Below are positions 11,890 to 24,015 of a stretch of DNA of 64,000 bases, piece after piece (the stretch's first letter is position 1; every line of letters starts with the position of its first letter). Source of the DNA: Amaurobius ferox (taxonomy: Eukaryota > Arthropoda > Arachnida > Araneae > Amaurobiidae). The stretch spans positions 123,907,642 through 123,971,641 of the forward strand of contig OX578147.1 of NCBI GenBank assembly GCA_951213105.1, in the 5' to 3' direction. Position numbers and translations under genes: made by a program. Below the pieces are notes generated by a model. That model searched no databases. It had not been told where the DNA came from and was given only the letters and a program-made list of their open reading frames with translations.

Positions 11890-12660
11890 ACTTTCCCTGC
11901 AATACATGGTAATGTATAGGGAAAGTATTGGAATCATGCCGAAAATCGCAACTAGAGTTTTCGACGGATCTATACGTTTCGAGACCCCTAGAATTTGAAA
12001 AAACTATTTTTAGCTTGACGTCTGTGTGTGTGTGTCTGTCGATGTGTCTGTCTGTGTGTCTGTGCAATGTATGTATCCAATCTAACTCAAAAACTAATGG
12101 ACTGAACTCCATAAAATTTGGTAGATAAGTCACTTGGGTGTGACTCTGGTGCTGATTAATTTTTGGTTCGATTCGGGATAAAAGAACCCGCTTTTTTTCC
12201 CGAAATGGCCCGCAAAAATTGACTATATCCACTCTAGCTAAAAAACTAATGGGCCGAATTTCACAAAATTCGATAGATAAGGCTTGTGGGTTACCCTGGT
12301 GCTGATTAGATTTTGGTACGCTTCGGAAAAAAAATAACCTGTCTTTTTGGGGTCGAAATGGCCCGCAAAAATCGTTAAAATCTGAAATAAAAAACTACGT
12401 ATGCTCAAATATATTCAATAAATGCTTGTTTGATACGTTTTTAAAGAAGAAAAGAATAAGACCAACCTTATTACCCTAGGACTAGCCGTTCTCGAGATAT
12501 TTTAGTTTTTCGCATTTTCTCTACGCCACTTTTGAAAATAAGTCTAGTTACCTAATGAGAACGAAAATTGAATTGAAAGTGAATTAAATTTAATTAAATT
12601 AAAGAGAACGTGGATATAAGTCTGCAGGGAAAGTCATGTGCTGCCCACATCAGATTTTTT
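11890..12660 (-). mobile_element. Family A element
   Basis: Complete minus-strand copy from hairpin (11890) to CATCAGATTTTT (12660). A 114-codon frame (11888-12232) crosses one internal module and the microsatellite and stops at the terminal hairpin; I regard it as incidental to conserved repeat DNA. The right flank is family B sequence, so this pair of A copies landed in or beside a B element. Confidence 0.8.
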
Positions 12661-13757
12661 AAATTCCTTTCATTCATCACAATACTATAACAGTTTATTT
12701 TATTTAAAAACTAAATACCATGGAGGTACAAGTAATTTAACTCTATGCTTAAAACTTCATCAAAAAATTCGTCTTCTTTGTGTGAAATCAATGAATGTTT
12801 CATTCATATCAGTTATATTACAGACTCCTTAAAGAAATGCAGCAATTCTTATACAACTCATTCTACATATTTTGGTGTTTACATTTTCCATAAGTGAAAA
12901 TTAAGCTTCGTTGTAGAAATAATCAAAATTTGATGATCATTTAAACTTAAATATATTGTAATTACGTTGTTTCAAAACATTGATGCACAGAATATAAGCA
13001 AAAATAAAGCGGTTTTAGGACGGATACAACACTAAATATGAATTAAAAAGAACTTTAAAAATAACGATTTTGATACAAGGTGGATGTCATATTTTATTTT
13101 GAAGTAGGTCACGTGATCTCTCCATATAAAGGGTGCAATTAACATTTTAATTTTTATTTAAAAAACTACTGAATATATTTTGCTGAAATTTTTTTATATA
13201 TTTTATGGGATATTTCATAAAACTTTTTGAATATTTCATAAAATTAAATTTTGAATATTTCATAATTTTATTGAATATTTCATAAAACTTTCGAAGGAAT
13301 TTGTGAATTTTAAATTCGCTAAAAATGTTTGAAAAATTAGATTCCATAGGGTTTAATGTATTTCATTTTTTCAACCCGGGTTCAATCCAAAACTAATTGG
13401 GTGATATTATTCATTTATATTCCGTAGGTCCCACAGACTGCCTATACAACATACTAAACTTTCATTTTGATAAAGTCATTTTTACGGCAGTTATCGTGCT
13501 AATGGACAGACAGACAGACAGACAGAATGAAAGAATCATAAACACTTTTCAACTATGTTATAAAGTGTTAATAACTGATTGATATTAGTCATTTATATTG
13601 CCATAGGTCCCACAGACTGTCTGAACAACATACTAAAATTTTATTTTGATAAAGTCATTTTTACGGCAGTTATCGTGCTAACGGACAGACAGACAGACAG
13701 ACAGAATGAACAAAGTCATAAACACTTTTCAACTATGTTGGAAAGTGTTTATAAGAC
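12661..13757 (+). mobile_element. Family B element with duplicated 3' module
   Basis: Internal family B sequence, including TTTAGGACGGATACAACAC at about 13014. It ends at 13541-13569 with the hairpin AACACTTTTCAACTATG. The last ~175 bp are then repeated (13580-13757), including CCCACAGACTGTCTG, the GACA tract and a second hairpin. The 5' part is missing because family A copies adjoin it. Confidence 0.7.
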
Positions 13758-15984
13758 AAAAATATAGTGTGTAAAGTGTAATAATTGCAAAAACGTATTT
13801 TAACATAATGTAATTTTTTACTTTATTAGGAGTAAATAATATAAACAAACCCAAATTGCCGAACATGTGCATATGCTAGTTGTCATTTAGCTAACGATAA
13901 TAACGTGAGTAAATTACTCACTCTAGAAATTATGTTTGATTTTAATTTTCTTACTAATATAAATTTAATGAATGTATGAATACTAAGAGGCCTGAAATAC
14001 CTGTTTAGTTTTAGTTAATAAATATCTAAATATTAAATTAATGTATCTCTGGAAAATCTTTCAGGGTTTTGTATCCATTGTCTTTATTAAACAACAACAA
14101 CAACAAAACATGATGGTTTTTAACCAAGCCTCCTATGAACGCCTAACTTAAAATTTTGGTGTTTTTTCTTCCGGCTAATATTTTGATACTCAAAGTGATA
14201 TGCTGTAAGTTTTTTAATTTACGACCCCACATTTAATTACTATCTTCTTTTCGAATACTATCTATTCTCTATTATCTTTTTCCTGATACTAATCAATTTA
14301 GTATATCAGGGTTATTTTTCCTATATTTGCGTTGGTCTGGTGTACCTGGGAAATTTTTTTAAAATTTTTTCGTTTACTTTCTACAAAACTAACAAAACAT
14401 GAAAATTAAGGTATTTTAATTCTCCCGCCGCCAATATATGCAAAAACAAAACGAAATGGTCTTTTAATATTGAATTGGACTATCTTTTAACCCTCTTCAC
14501 TCGATTGTTTTGAATAAATGTTATTTTTCGATCACCTATCTCTCCCCCCCACCTCATATCACCACCCCGGGGATTTCAAATTTGCTAATTTATACAATTT
14601 TCCAGAAATTGAGTCACTGATTTGCGTCTCCATGCTAAATTTGAAGATTCTCAGATGAATGGGGTTAGATGGAGTGGGATGGGGATGGGGTGCTAACAAG
14701 CAAAATCCCTACATTTATAGGGTTCTGGTTATTATTGATGAAATCCTAACAGTAAGATCCTAACATCCTAGAAATCCACAAAAGAAACGGTTGTCACTTT
14801 TTTTTCACTCAGACAATGGTATTTAAACAAATAAAACTTTCTCTATACCATGCAACTGTTTTGCTCAAAGGCGAGAGGCAGCAACAATACAATTTCTTGA
14901 CAAAATGATTACGTTATGCCACTGGTTGGGAAATACACACCTGACGTTGGACATACTATCATATTCTGAAGTCGCTAGCTGAAAGCCTTTGGGTTAATAA
15001 GGGTTAAAGTTATTTATTTTTATTGAAAATGGCACTAGATTAACACAGTACTGAGGTGATGTAATTCTTTTTTTGTAGCAGGAATTAAGCTACAATTTAA
15101 TAAATTGCAACAAATGTTAGAGATTTTTTTTCTGCAGTCAGAAAACAAAAAAGTTTTCCTGATCTTAGGGGGGGGGGGATCAACGCCCCCCTAAATGACG
15201 CTCCTGGTCGGGTGAAGGTGAATGTCTGAACTTTTGACTTGTGCAGACATTTAACATACATACTGTCTATACACACGTACAGGCTTACGCACACGTAGGC
15301 GTAGCCAGGATCTTGACAAGGTGAAAATACTTGATTTCGTTTATATAATTTTTCAACCAAGGAGAGGTATAGCTCTTTTAACGCCCCCCCCCCCCTGTCT
15401 ATGCTACTGTACACACTTACAGACATATACACATATATGACTCCATAAACGTTAAATTGAAATTCAAACTTGTAAAACCGTCAAAAATGAGAATTAGAAT
15501 GTTAGACTAGGTTATAATATTTTGCTACTAGGGAATACTTTACCATATAATGGAAAGTAATATGATTGAACATTTCAGATTCTGTTCGGCAATTAAGAGT
15601 TTACACATCAACCACTATATAAACATATATATTCATTGATGGTTCTACAAAACAATTAGAAGCATCCATTTCATAAGGATATCTGATAAGATAGGATTTA
15701 CTCTATCTAAATTATTTAAATAACGTCAAACAATATATTTTGAAAACAAGTAATATTTTTGATTTGTTCTCAACACTAATATCACGACTAGTGAAGGATG
15801 TTTGGATTTTCTCCCTCTGAGACACCTGCAATAACAGACTATTATATTTGAATTTAATTTCAATGCTATTATGAGAAAAGTGTCTTCCCTCGTAAATGGC
15901 ATAAACTAAATCTACCAGAAAGGTAGAGATTTGTTTAATAATATTGCATACGGAAAGTAAAGCGATTGGATAATACTTACTACT
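13758..15984. other. Unassigned stretch with poly-G/poly-C tracts
   Basis: No supported gene. G and C homopolymers (about 15169 and 15383) lie near GGCGTAGCCAGGAT (15298), a combination seen again near 47.2 kb. A minus-strand frame at 15097-15432 spans these tracts and has no recognisable domain. Confidence 0.4.
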
Positions 15985-15989
15985 TTTTT

Positions 15990-17255
15990 AACACTTTACA
16001 ACAAAGTTGAAAAGTGTTTATGACTTTGTTCATTCTGTCTGTTTGTCCGTTAGCACGATAACTGCCGTAAAAATGACTTAATCGAAATAAAATTTTAGTA
16101 TGTTGTTCAGATGGTCTGTAGGACCTATGGGAATATAAATGAATAATATCACCCAATTAGTTTTGGATTGAACCTGGGATGTAAAAATGAAATACATTGA
16201 GCCCTATGGGACGTAATTATTTAAACATTTTTTAAGCGGATTTAAAATTCACAAATAGCTTCGAAAATTTTAGGTAATATTCAAATTGTTCCATAAAATA
16301 TATATAAAAAAATTCAGCGAAATATATTCAGTAATTTTTTAAATAAAAATGAAATTAATAATAACACCTCGTATATGAAGCGATCACGTGACCCACTTCA
16401 AAATGATATATGGAATCCATCTTGTCTCCAAATCGTGATTTTTAAAGTTCTTTTTAATTCATATTGAGTGTTGTATCCGTCCTAAAACCACTTTATTTAA
16501 GCATAAATTCTGTGCGTCTACATACTGAAACAACGCAATTACAATATATTTGAGTTTAAATGCTCATCCAAATTTAATTATTTCTACAACGAAGCTTATT
16601 TTTCACATATGTAAAATGTAAACAGCAAAATATGTAGAATGAGTTGTATTAGAATTGCTGTATTTCTTTAACACAAAATCATTTAGTTCATGGAGTCTGC
16701 TTAGCTGATATGAATGAAATATTCATTGATTTTACAAAGAGAAGGACGATTTTTTTCGATGAAGTTTTACGCATAGAGTTTAATGACATGCAGCTCCATG
16801 GTCTTAAATTTTAAATAAAATAAATTATTATAGTATTGTGATGAATGACATGAATGGGAAATTATTTAAGAATGAAATGCTGCTTTATGGAGAGAGCCAG
16901 GCGTGTTATTTTTTCTATGACGTCATTTGAATGAATTTCAGTTGTTTTCGATGAAGTTTTCAAATATAATAAATTATTGCAGTATTATGATAATTTTAAA
17001 ATTATTACCGAGGAATGTATCACATTTTAGAGATGTTTAAACCAGGCAATTTATATTTCAATGCCGTCATTTGAATAAAGTTCATTTTTTTCGATGAAGG
17101 TTTAAGTTTTCAAATATAATAAATTAATGTAGTATTGTGATAAGTTTTAAAATATTACCGAGGAATGTATTGCATTTTAGACTTGTTTAAATAAAATTGC
17201 ATTGAAGTTGGAAGTGTTTCATAATCAACGCTTTAAGCATGATTGATCTTTCTTG
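15990..17255 (-). mobile_element. Family B element, nearly complete
   Basis: On the plus strand it begins with the terminal hairpin AACACTTTACAACAAAGTTG and the GTCT/GTTT tract. It runs backwards through CCGTCCTAAAACCAC to the 5' motif GGAAGTGTTTCATAATC and GATTGATCTTTCTTGTT near 17250. A segment of about 140 bp (TTCGATGAAG...TTACCGAGGAATG) is tandemly duplicated at 16945-17180. It is the best copy for seeing both ends of family B. Confidence 0.75.
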
Positions 17256-17277
17256 TTATTTTTATACAATTTGCTTA

Positions 17278-17958
17278 TAAATATATCTGAAAAGCGTACA
17301 CTATCTCAAGAACGGTTTATTCTGGAGGGCTAAAGTTTGTCATCCTCTTTTATTCAAGGTCCTAACATTGTAAGTATATTTTTTCGAAAAATCATTCAAA
17401 AATCGCCATTATCTGGAGAACTGTTCATGCTATCGTTCTAAAATTTGCATCATTCGATTTTTAATGAAACATTACATAAGAAATGATTATGTGTTTGTAA
17501 TTATTGAAGGTCCAGTTCTTTTTTTCAAAAATTTATACAAAAATCGGAGGGGGGGGGGGGGGGAGGTGTCTTTCTCAATGAAAATTAAGGGGGTTCAACT
17601 AATCCCAGAGTGTTGTTGTTGTTGTTGAAACCCAGACCGTCCGACCTACCAGAAAGGTGTAAGGTAACTGTTTGGACGGTCGGGAAGTGCCACCCAATTT
17701 AGACCGGAACCCAGTGGGGGTAATCCCAGAGTGTGGTAATCGTCACAATTATTTCCAAAAAGCTTCATTCGTTTGTGAGATATCGCGTCCACAGACTCAC
17801 GGACACACAAATATGCACACACATTACATCAAAAACGTTCGATTCGAGTTCGGGGATGCTTGAAACGTGCTCTTCCTTCGAAAACTCGCATTCGAATTTC
17901 AGACCATATCACAGTACTTTTCCTATGCATTATATACTACTATGTATGTAGGGAAAGT
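17278..17958 (+). mobile_element. Family C-related element with inserted SINE
   Basis: Contains family C phrases (ATCTCAAGAACGGTTTATTC, AATGAAACATTACATAAGAA) and ends with a hairpin-like TACTTTTCCTATGCAT ... GTAGGGAAAGT. Its 5' end is not clear. A truncated SINE interrupts it at 17614-17720. Confidence 0.6.
17614..17720 (-). mobile_element. 5'-truncated SINE with perfect 14-bp duplication
   Basis: Only the 3' body and its (CAA)n tail remain; the tRNA head is absent. It is bounded by identical TAATCCCAGAGTGT copies at 17600-17613 and 17721-17734. The 5' truncation and duplication fit LINE-type target-primed insertion. Confidence 0.85.
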
Positions 17959-18261
17959 AAACGTGATTGTGACGAGGTAAATGGGAAAATAATGTCTATA
18001 TCACTGGTTACAGGAACACATCAATAATTTATTCAATATTACAAGATATTTTTATCACTATAATAATCTAATAATGTTAGAACCTTCAAAGTTTGACAAT
18101 CAAAAAACGTAATGTTATTTTCTAAGTAGCAGATAATAGCTGCTGATATTTAAAAATCATATGAAACTAAAAATAAAAAATGTATACATATCGATGCTAA
18201 AAAAATAAAGAATACAAATTATATAAAAATATAATTAAATTTTTATTTTAAAATAATAATA

Positions 18262-20750
18262 ACAAGAAAGATCACTCATGCATAAAGCATTGATTATGAA
18301 ACACAATCCAAATGAAATGCAATTTTATTTAAACAACTCTAAAATGTGATATATTCAACGCTGATATTTTTCAAAATATTTCAGTATTACAGTAATTTAT
18401 TACACTTGAAAACTTCATCGAAAAAGACAATACTAGTTACACAAAATGAACTTTATTCAAATGACGTCATCGAAATATACATCGCCTGCCTCTATTGTAA
18501 AATCAATGAATATTTCATTCGTATAACTTATATTCCAGACTCCAGAGCTAAATAAATTTGCGTGAAAAATTTTTGTGATACATTCAGCGCTAATATTGTT
18601 TAAATTATATCAGTACAGGTATTTACTGTACTTGAAAATTTCAAATTTCATCGAAAAAGACAATGCTAGTTACACAAAATGAACTTTATTCATATGGTGT
18701 CATCTAAATATAAATCGTGTGCATTTCTATGTAAAATCAATGACTATTTCATGCATATCACTTATATTCCAGACTCCAGAGCTAAATAATTTTGCATAAA
18801 CAGCAATTCTTATACAACTCACTTTGAAATCGCCTGATTATTTTATATTTGCTATACTATAGCGATAAAATTAGGCTTCGTGGTAGGACTAAACAAAGTT
18901 TTGTGATCATTTAAATTCAAAAGTATTGTAATTGCGTTGGCATGGAATTTAGATACACACACACAAAGATAATACACACAGACACACACACAAAAAGGCG
19001 GTTTCATGATGTATACATCACTAAATATAAATTACCTTTAAACATCTACGGCAATTGCGGAAAATGGAAGCCATATATTTATTTTGCAATGATTTACGTG
19101 ATCATTTCATATATAATGGGTGCAATTATTATTTTAAATTTTATTTAAAAAACTACCCAGTATATATTTTGCTTAACTTTTTTGCACGCATTTATGTGAT
19201 AATTTGAATATTTTCGAAAATTTTCGAAGCAATTTGTGAATTTTAACTTTGCTTAAAAATGTTTGAAAAATAAATCCCATGGGGTTCAATGTATTCCTTT
19301 TTTCAACTCGGTATCCTAAACTAATTGGGTAATATTATTTTTCATTCCCAGACATCCCATACGTAGATCCTCTCAACAATCTGATATGGGCAGCACATGA
19401 CTTTCCCTGCAGACTCAAATTCATATTTTCTTTATTTCTTCAATAATTCGTTAGATTGAGTTTAATTGCACCAAATAATACTAAACTTGCATTTTTAATT
19501 CAATTTTCGTTTTTACTTGGTAATTAGACATTTTCCCGAAATCGACGTAAAAAAATGCAAGAAATCTCAAATATCTTGAAAACGGTTAGTTCTGAAGCAT
19601 AATGGAGTGTGTTGTATTCTTTTCCTCGTCAAAAATTGCGTATAAAACACGAATTTAATTGATACATTTGAACATACGTAGTCTTTTTTTTTTTTTTTAG
19701 ATTTTTGCGGGCCATTTCATAGAAAAAGACAGGTTGTTCTTCTCCGAATAGTACCAAAATCTAATCAGCACCAGAGTATCCCACAAGTAACTTATCTACT
19801 AGATTTTGTGAAATTTTGTCAATTAGTATTTTAGCTAGTGTGGATACATGAAATTTTTTCGGGCCATTTCCTAAAAAAAGGCAGGTTGTTCTTTTCCGAA
19901 TCGTACTAAAATCTAATCAGCACCAGGGTCGACTACAAGTGACATATCTGCCAAACTTTATGAAATTTAGTCGATTAGTTGAGTTTGAGTGGAAATATAC
20001 AGTTTTTTGCGGGCTATTTCGAAAAAAAAAAAAGGCAGGTTGTTCTTTTCCGAATCGTACCAAAATCTAATCAGCACCAAGGTTGACTACAAGTGATATA
20101 TCAGCCAAATTTTATGAAATTTAGTAGATTAGTTGAGTTAGAATGGAAATATACAGTTTTTACGGGCCATTTCGAAAAAAAAAAAAGGCAGGTTGTTCTT
20201 TTCCGAATCGTATCAAAATCTAATCAGCACCAGGGTGACCTACAAGTGACTTATGTACCAAATTTTGTAAAATTTGATCAATTAGTTTTTGAGTTACAGT
20301 GGATACAGGCAATTTTTGAGGGCCATTTCGGAAAAAAGGCGGGTTGTTTTATCCGAATCGTACCAAAAACTAATCAGCACCAAGGTCACATCCAAGTGAC
20401 TTACTTACCAAATTTTATGAAATTATGTCCATTAGTTTTTGAGTTAGAGTGGATATATACATTGCACAGACAGACAGACTCACGCACAGACGTCACGCTA
20501 AAAATAGTGTTTTCGTATTCTAGATGTATCGAAACGTGGAGATCCGTCGAAAACTCGAGTTGCGATTTTCGACATGATTCCAATAATTTCCCTATACATT
20601 ACCATGTATTGCAGGGAAAGTAAAAAAAAAACTACTAAATTTTCATTTCAATAAAGTCATTTTTATGGCAGTTATCGTGCGAACGGACAGACAGACAGAA
20701 TGACCAAAGTCATAAACTCTTTTTAACTGTCTTGGAAAGTGTTTATAAAA
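18262..20750 (+). mobile_element. Family B element split by a family A insertion
   Basis: The left part runs from AACAAGAAAGATCACTCATG (18261) to CTCAACAA (19379). The right part resumes after the A element at about 20631 with CTACTAAATTTTC and runs through the GACA tract to a degraded hairpin (about 20712-20748). Other B copies read AACAACATACTAAA straight through the join. Internal B sequence is partly duplicated (18310-18540 and 18555-18790). Confidence 0.75.
19380..20621 (+). mobile_element. Family A element, expanded internal modules
   Basis: The longest A copy (about 1.24 kb), with both ends present (TCTGATATGGGCAGC and GCAGGGAAAGT). It has about five copies of the ~150-bp internal module that starts at GGGCCATTTCG. 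Because the module is close to a multiple of three, a 176-codon frame (20093-20623) stays open through several units. It is nested in a family B element. Confidence 0.85.
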
Positions 20751-20806
20751 GTTCTACAATTGAATGCGTAGTTTGCAAATGTATCAGCACACCATTATAT
20801 TTTAAC

Positions 20807-20810
<4 letters not shown>

Positions 20811-20845
<35 letters not shown>
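20811..20845. repeat. (AT)n microsatellite
   Basis: Uninterrupted AT dinucleotide run of about 35 bp. Confidence 0.95.
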
Positions 20846-20849
<4 letters not shown>

Positions 20850-22142
20850 AATATTCAGTTACATTTTTAGATTGAAAAAGAAAATAAATTTCTTGTTACC
20901 TATACAAAACTATCTTTTAGCTGACACCACCGTTTGACAGATTTCGCATTCCTCTAATTTCTCTGTCTCTTACCACAAAAAATTATAATATACAAAAATA
21001 TAACATTTGGTACATTTGTAGAAAAATGTTAGCGGAACACGCTTAAATAAATCATTTCTTGATTCAAACTTTAGTTTAAGAAATATTTAAAGTCAAAGAC
21101 AAAATATTTGAGCTGCTAGTTGGCGTCCTTGGCAGATTATCGATAGCAATACTACGAATTTTCGAAAACATGTACTTGAATTTTTGCAAGCCTGTTTTTT
21201 TATTTTTTGTCCCCCCCCCCCCCTATGTAATTTATGAGATATTCTACTTTTTATGCACTTTTGAAGTGAAAAATTTTCTTCTGTATGGTCGCGTCTCTCG
21301 AGTTTCTCTGTCTTGTATCGCAAACTCGATAGCATACAAAACTATGAAATTTGGTACATTTGTGAAGAAATGTTATGGAAACTCGTTGAAATGAAACCGT
21401 TTTTAATTTAAATTTTAGTCTGACTTTTTGAGCTCTGCGAACGCTAAGGAGTAGGAGTTGTGGCCTCTGGACTCGCGTAAAGCCCCTAGTATATTTAAAA
21501 AAAATCAGAGTGAGAGATTGTCTGGGAAAAAAGGAAAGGGAAAGACAAATATTTCTCTCAAAAATGAAAACAGATTTGCATCCGCAGCAAAAAGCGCATG
21601 AACTGAAATAAGCTAGAATCCTATCCAAAACTCGTTTGGAATCTTTTACCAATTCTAAGGAAAACTGTATTGTCACAGTTCCTCTGGAACCACAAAAGAA
21701 CAGAATTATATTAGTCTATAGACCTATATTAGTCTGTGCACAAATGCAAAGAATTGTTGCACTCTGAAATGGGGAACTATGCTGTGCTTTTCTTGATAAA
21801 TAGCTGTCAAATAATCACTTCATCCCCCTAGTTGTTGAGGTGATGTGCCGTTTCAGCTCCTCCCATTCCAACCTGTGTCTCTTGTTATGCCCATTTCATC
21901 CTGTCTGCATCCTGTCCTAATTACCTTGTGGATCCAAATTTTTGGTAGAGGGGAAAACTGTGTGAGTTACCCAATAGTCTCTTCTCTTCTTCTTTTCTTG
22001 ATAAATAGCTGTCAAACAGTCACTTCCTCCCTCTAGTTGTTGAGGTGATTTGTCGTTTCAACTCTTCCCATTTCATCTTGTGTCTTGTTATTCCCATTTC
22101 AAAAAATATTTCTGATAATAGCCCATAGGAATCCACATTATG
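20846..22142. other. Unassigned stretch with a 110-bp direct duplication
   Basis: No supported gene. A segment containing TTCTTGATAAATAGCTGTCA and TAGTTGTTGAGGTGAT occurs at about 21788-21895 and again at about 21990-22100, 203 bp apart. A 141-codon minus-strand frame (21251-21676) has no domain I recognise. A poly-C tract lies near 21210. Confidence 0.5.
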
Positions 22143-22277
22143 TTCGAAGGTGACCTATAAGCCTTCCCCTGGGGGATGGAAAGCATTCCTCTAGGGAATT
22201 TGGGTGAGGCACTTCAGAATTCGGCAGAGGAATGTTTTCCATCCCCCAGAGGGAGATCATTGGGAGGTGACCTTCGA
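22143..22277. repeat. Long imperfect hairpin, about 135 bp
   Basis: The inner arms CTGGGGGATGGAAAGCATTC and GAATGTTTTCCATCCCCCAG are complementary with one mismatch, around a loop of about 35 bases. The outer arms TTCGAAGGTGACCT and AGGTGACCTTCGA also pair, with one mismatch. It could be a small fold-back element or an RNA hairpin; no flanking duplication is evident. Confidence 0.75.
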
Positions 22278-22450
22278 GAAGCAATCAAGTAGAGAAAGCC
22301 TCGGCAACCCTAACGCAAGACCTGAAAGATAAGTCATGTGACTTTAGTTACTCTTCGCCCAGAGGTTTCGTTTCCCCTGTAGTTCAATACACAGACTATA
22401 GATTCTGTGGTTCAATAGGAGAAGGTGAATGGCAAAGCGTCCTTGAAAGT

Positions 22451-23199
22451 AAAAATCTGATGTGGGCAGCACATGACTTTCGCTGCAGACTTATATCGAC
22501 GTTCTCTTTATTTTAATTAAATTTAATTCACTTTTAATTCAATTTTCGTTCTCATACGTTTCAATTTCGTTCGTGATAACTGGACTTATTTTCAAAGGTG
22601 GCGTAGAGAAAATACGAAAAAACTAAAATATCTCGAAAACGGCTAGTCCTAGTGTAATGGGGTTGCTCTCATTCTTTTCTTCGTTAAAAATTACTATTAA
22701 AGAAGCATTCAATGGATGTATTTGATTATACCGATTATTATAATATTTTGCCGATTTTTGCGGAACATTTTGCAAAAAAAGACAGATTATTTTTTTTCTG
22801 AATCCTACCAAAATCTAATCAGAACCAGGGAGACCGACAAGTGACTTATCTACCAAATTTTGTGAAATTCGGTCTATTAGTTTTACAGCTAGAGTGGATA
22901 CAATCTTTTGCAGGCCATTTCGCAAAAAAAGGGCGGTTTCTTTTATCCCGAATCGTATCCAAAACTAATCGCTCCAGACTCGCCCACAAGTGACTTACCT
23001 ACTAAATTTTATGAAATTCGCTCAATTAGTTTTTTAGTTAGAGTGGATACAAAATCTGCGCACACAGACGTCGCGCTAAAAATGGTTTTTTCGTATTCTA
23101 GAGGTCTTGAAACGTGTAGATCCGTCGAAAACTCGAGTTGCGATTTTCGACACAATTCCAATACTTTCCCTATACATTACCATGCATTGCAGGGAAAGT
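22451..23199 (+). mobile_element. Family A element
   Basis: Complete copy. The microsatellite has shrunk to CGCACACAGACGTCGCG, so the CA tract is dispensable in length. It is followed by 50 bp of unrelated sequence before the next copy. Confidence 0.8.
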
Positions 23200-23249
23200 A
23201 AAAATATATGTTTTTAATTATTTCTGCTACCCTAAGCCTTGGAGGATAA

Positions 23250-24015
23250 AAAAATCTGATGTGAGCAGCACGTGACTTTCCCTGCAGACTTATATTAACG
23301 TTCTCTTTATTTTAATTAAATTTATTTTACTTTTAATTTAATTTTCGTTCTCATTCAGTAACCGGAGTTATTTTCAAAGGTGTCATAGAGAAAATACGAA
23401 AAACTAAAATATCTCGAGAACGTCTAGTCCTAGTGTAATGGATTGGTCTTATTCTTTTCGTCGTTAAAAATTACGTATTAAACGAGCATTTAATGGACAT
23501 ATTTGAGTATACCTAGTTCTTTAGTTTCGATTTTGACGATTTTTGCGGGCCATTTTGCAAAAAAAAGGCAGGTTATTTTTTCCGAATCGTACCAAAATCT
23601 AATCAGCACCGGGGTAACCCACAAGTGACTCATCTACCGAATTTTGTGAAATTCGGCCCATTAGTTTTTCAGTTAGAGTGGATACAAACTTTTGCGGGCC
23701 ATTTCACAAAATAAGGCGGATTTTTAAAATAAGGCGGATTCTTTTACCCCAAATTGTGCCCCAAACTAATCAGCACCAGACTCGCTCACAAGGGACTTAC
23801 CTACCAAATTTTGTGAAATTCGGTCCATTAGTTTTTTAGTTAGAGTGGATACAATATCTGCACAGACAGACAGACACACATAGACGTCACGCTAAAAATG
23901 GTTTTTTCGTATTCTAGAGGTCTTGAAACGTGTAGATACGTCAAAAACTCGAGTTGCAATTTTCGACATGATTCCAATACTTTCCCTATACATTACTATG
24001 TATTGCAGGGAAAGT
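23250..24015 (+). mobile_element. Family A element
   Basis: Complete copy with both ends. It has a small internal duplication (AATAAGGCGGATT, at about 23709 and 23728) and is joined head to tail to the next copy through GTAAAAATCTGATG. Confidence 0.8.

Noticed and set aside
15097..15432. 111-codon minus-strand frame
   Set aside because: Crosses G/C homopolymers of a dispersed repeat; no domain.
20093..20623. 176-codon frame with repeated GHFxKK...NQHQ peptides
   Set aside because: It follows the tandem modules and 3' end of a non-coding family A element; similar frames in other copies are explained by conserved repeat DNA.
21251..21676. 141-codon minus-strand frame
   Set aside because: Cys/Phe/Ser-rich without any motif I know; AT-rich chance frame more likely, though not excluded.
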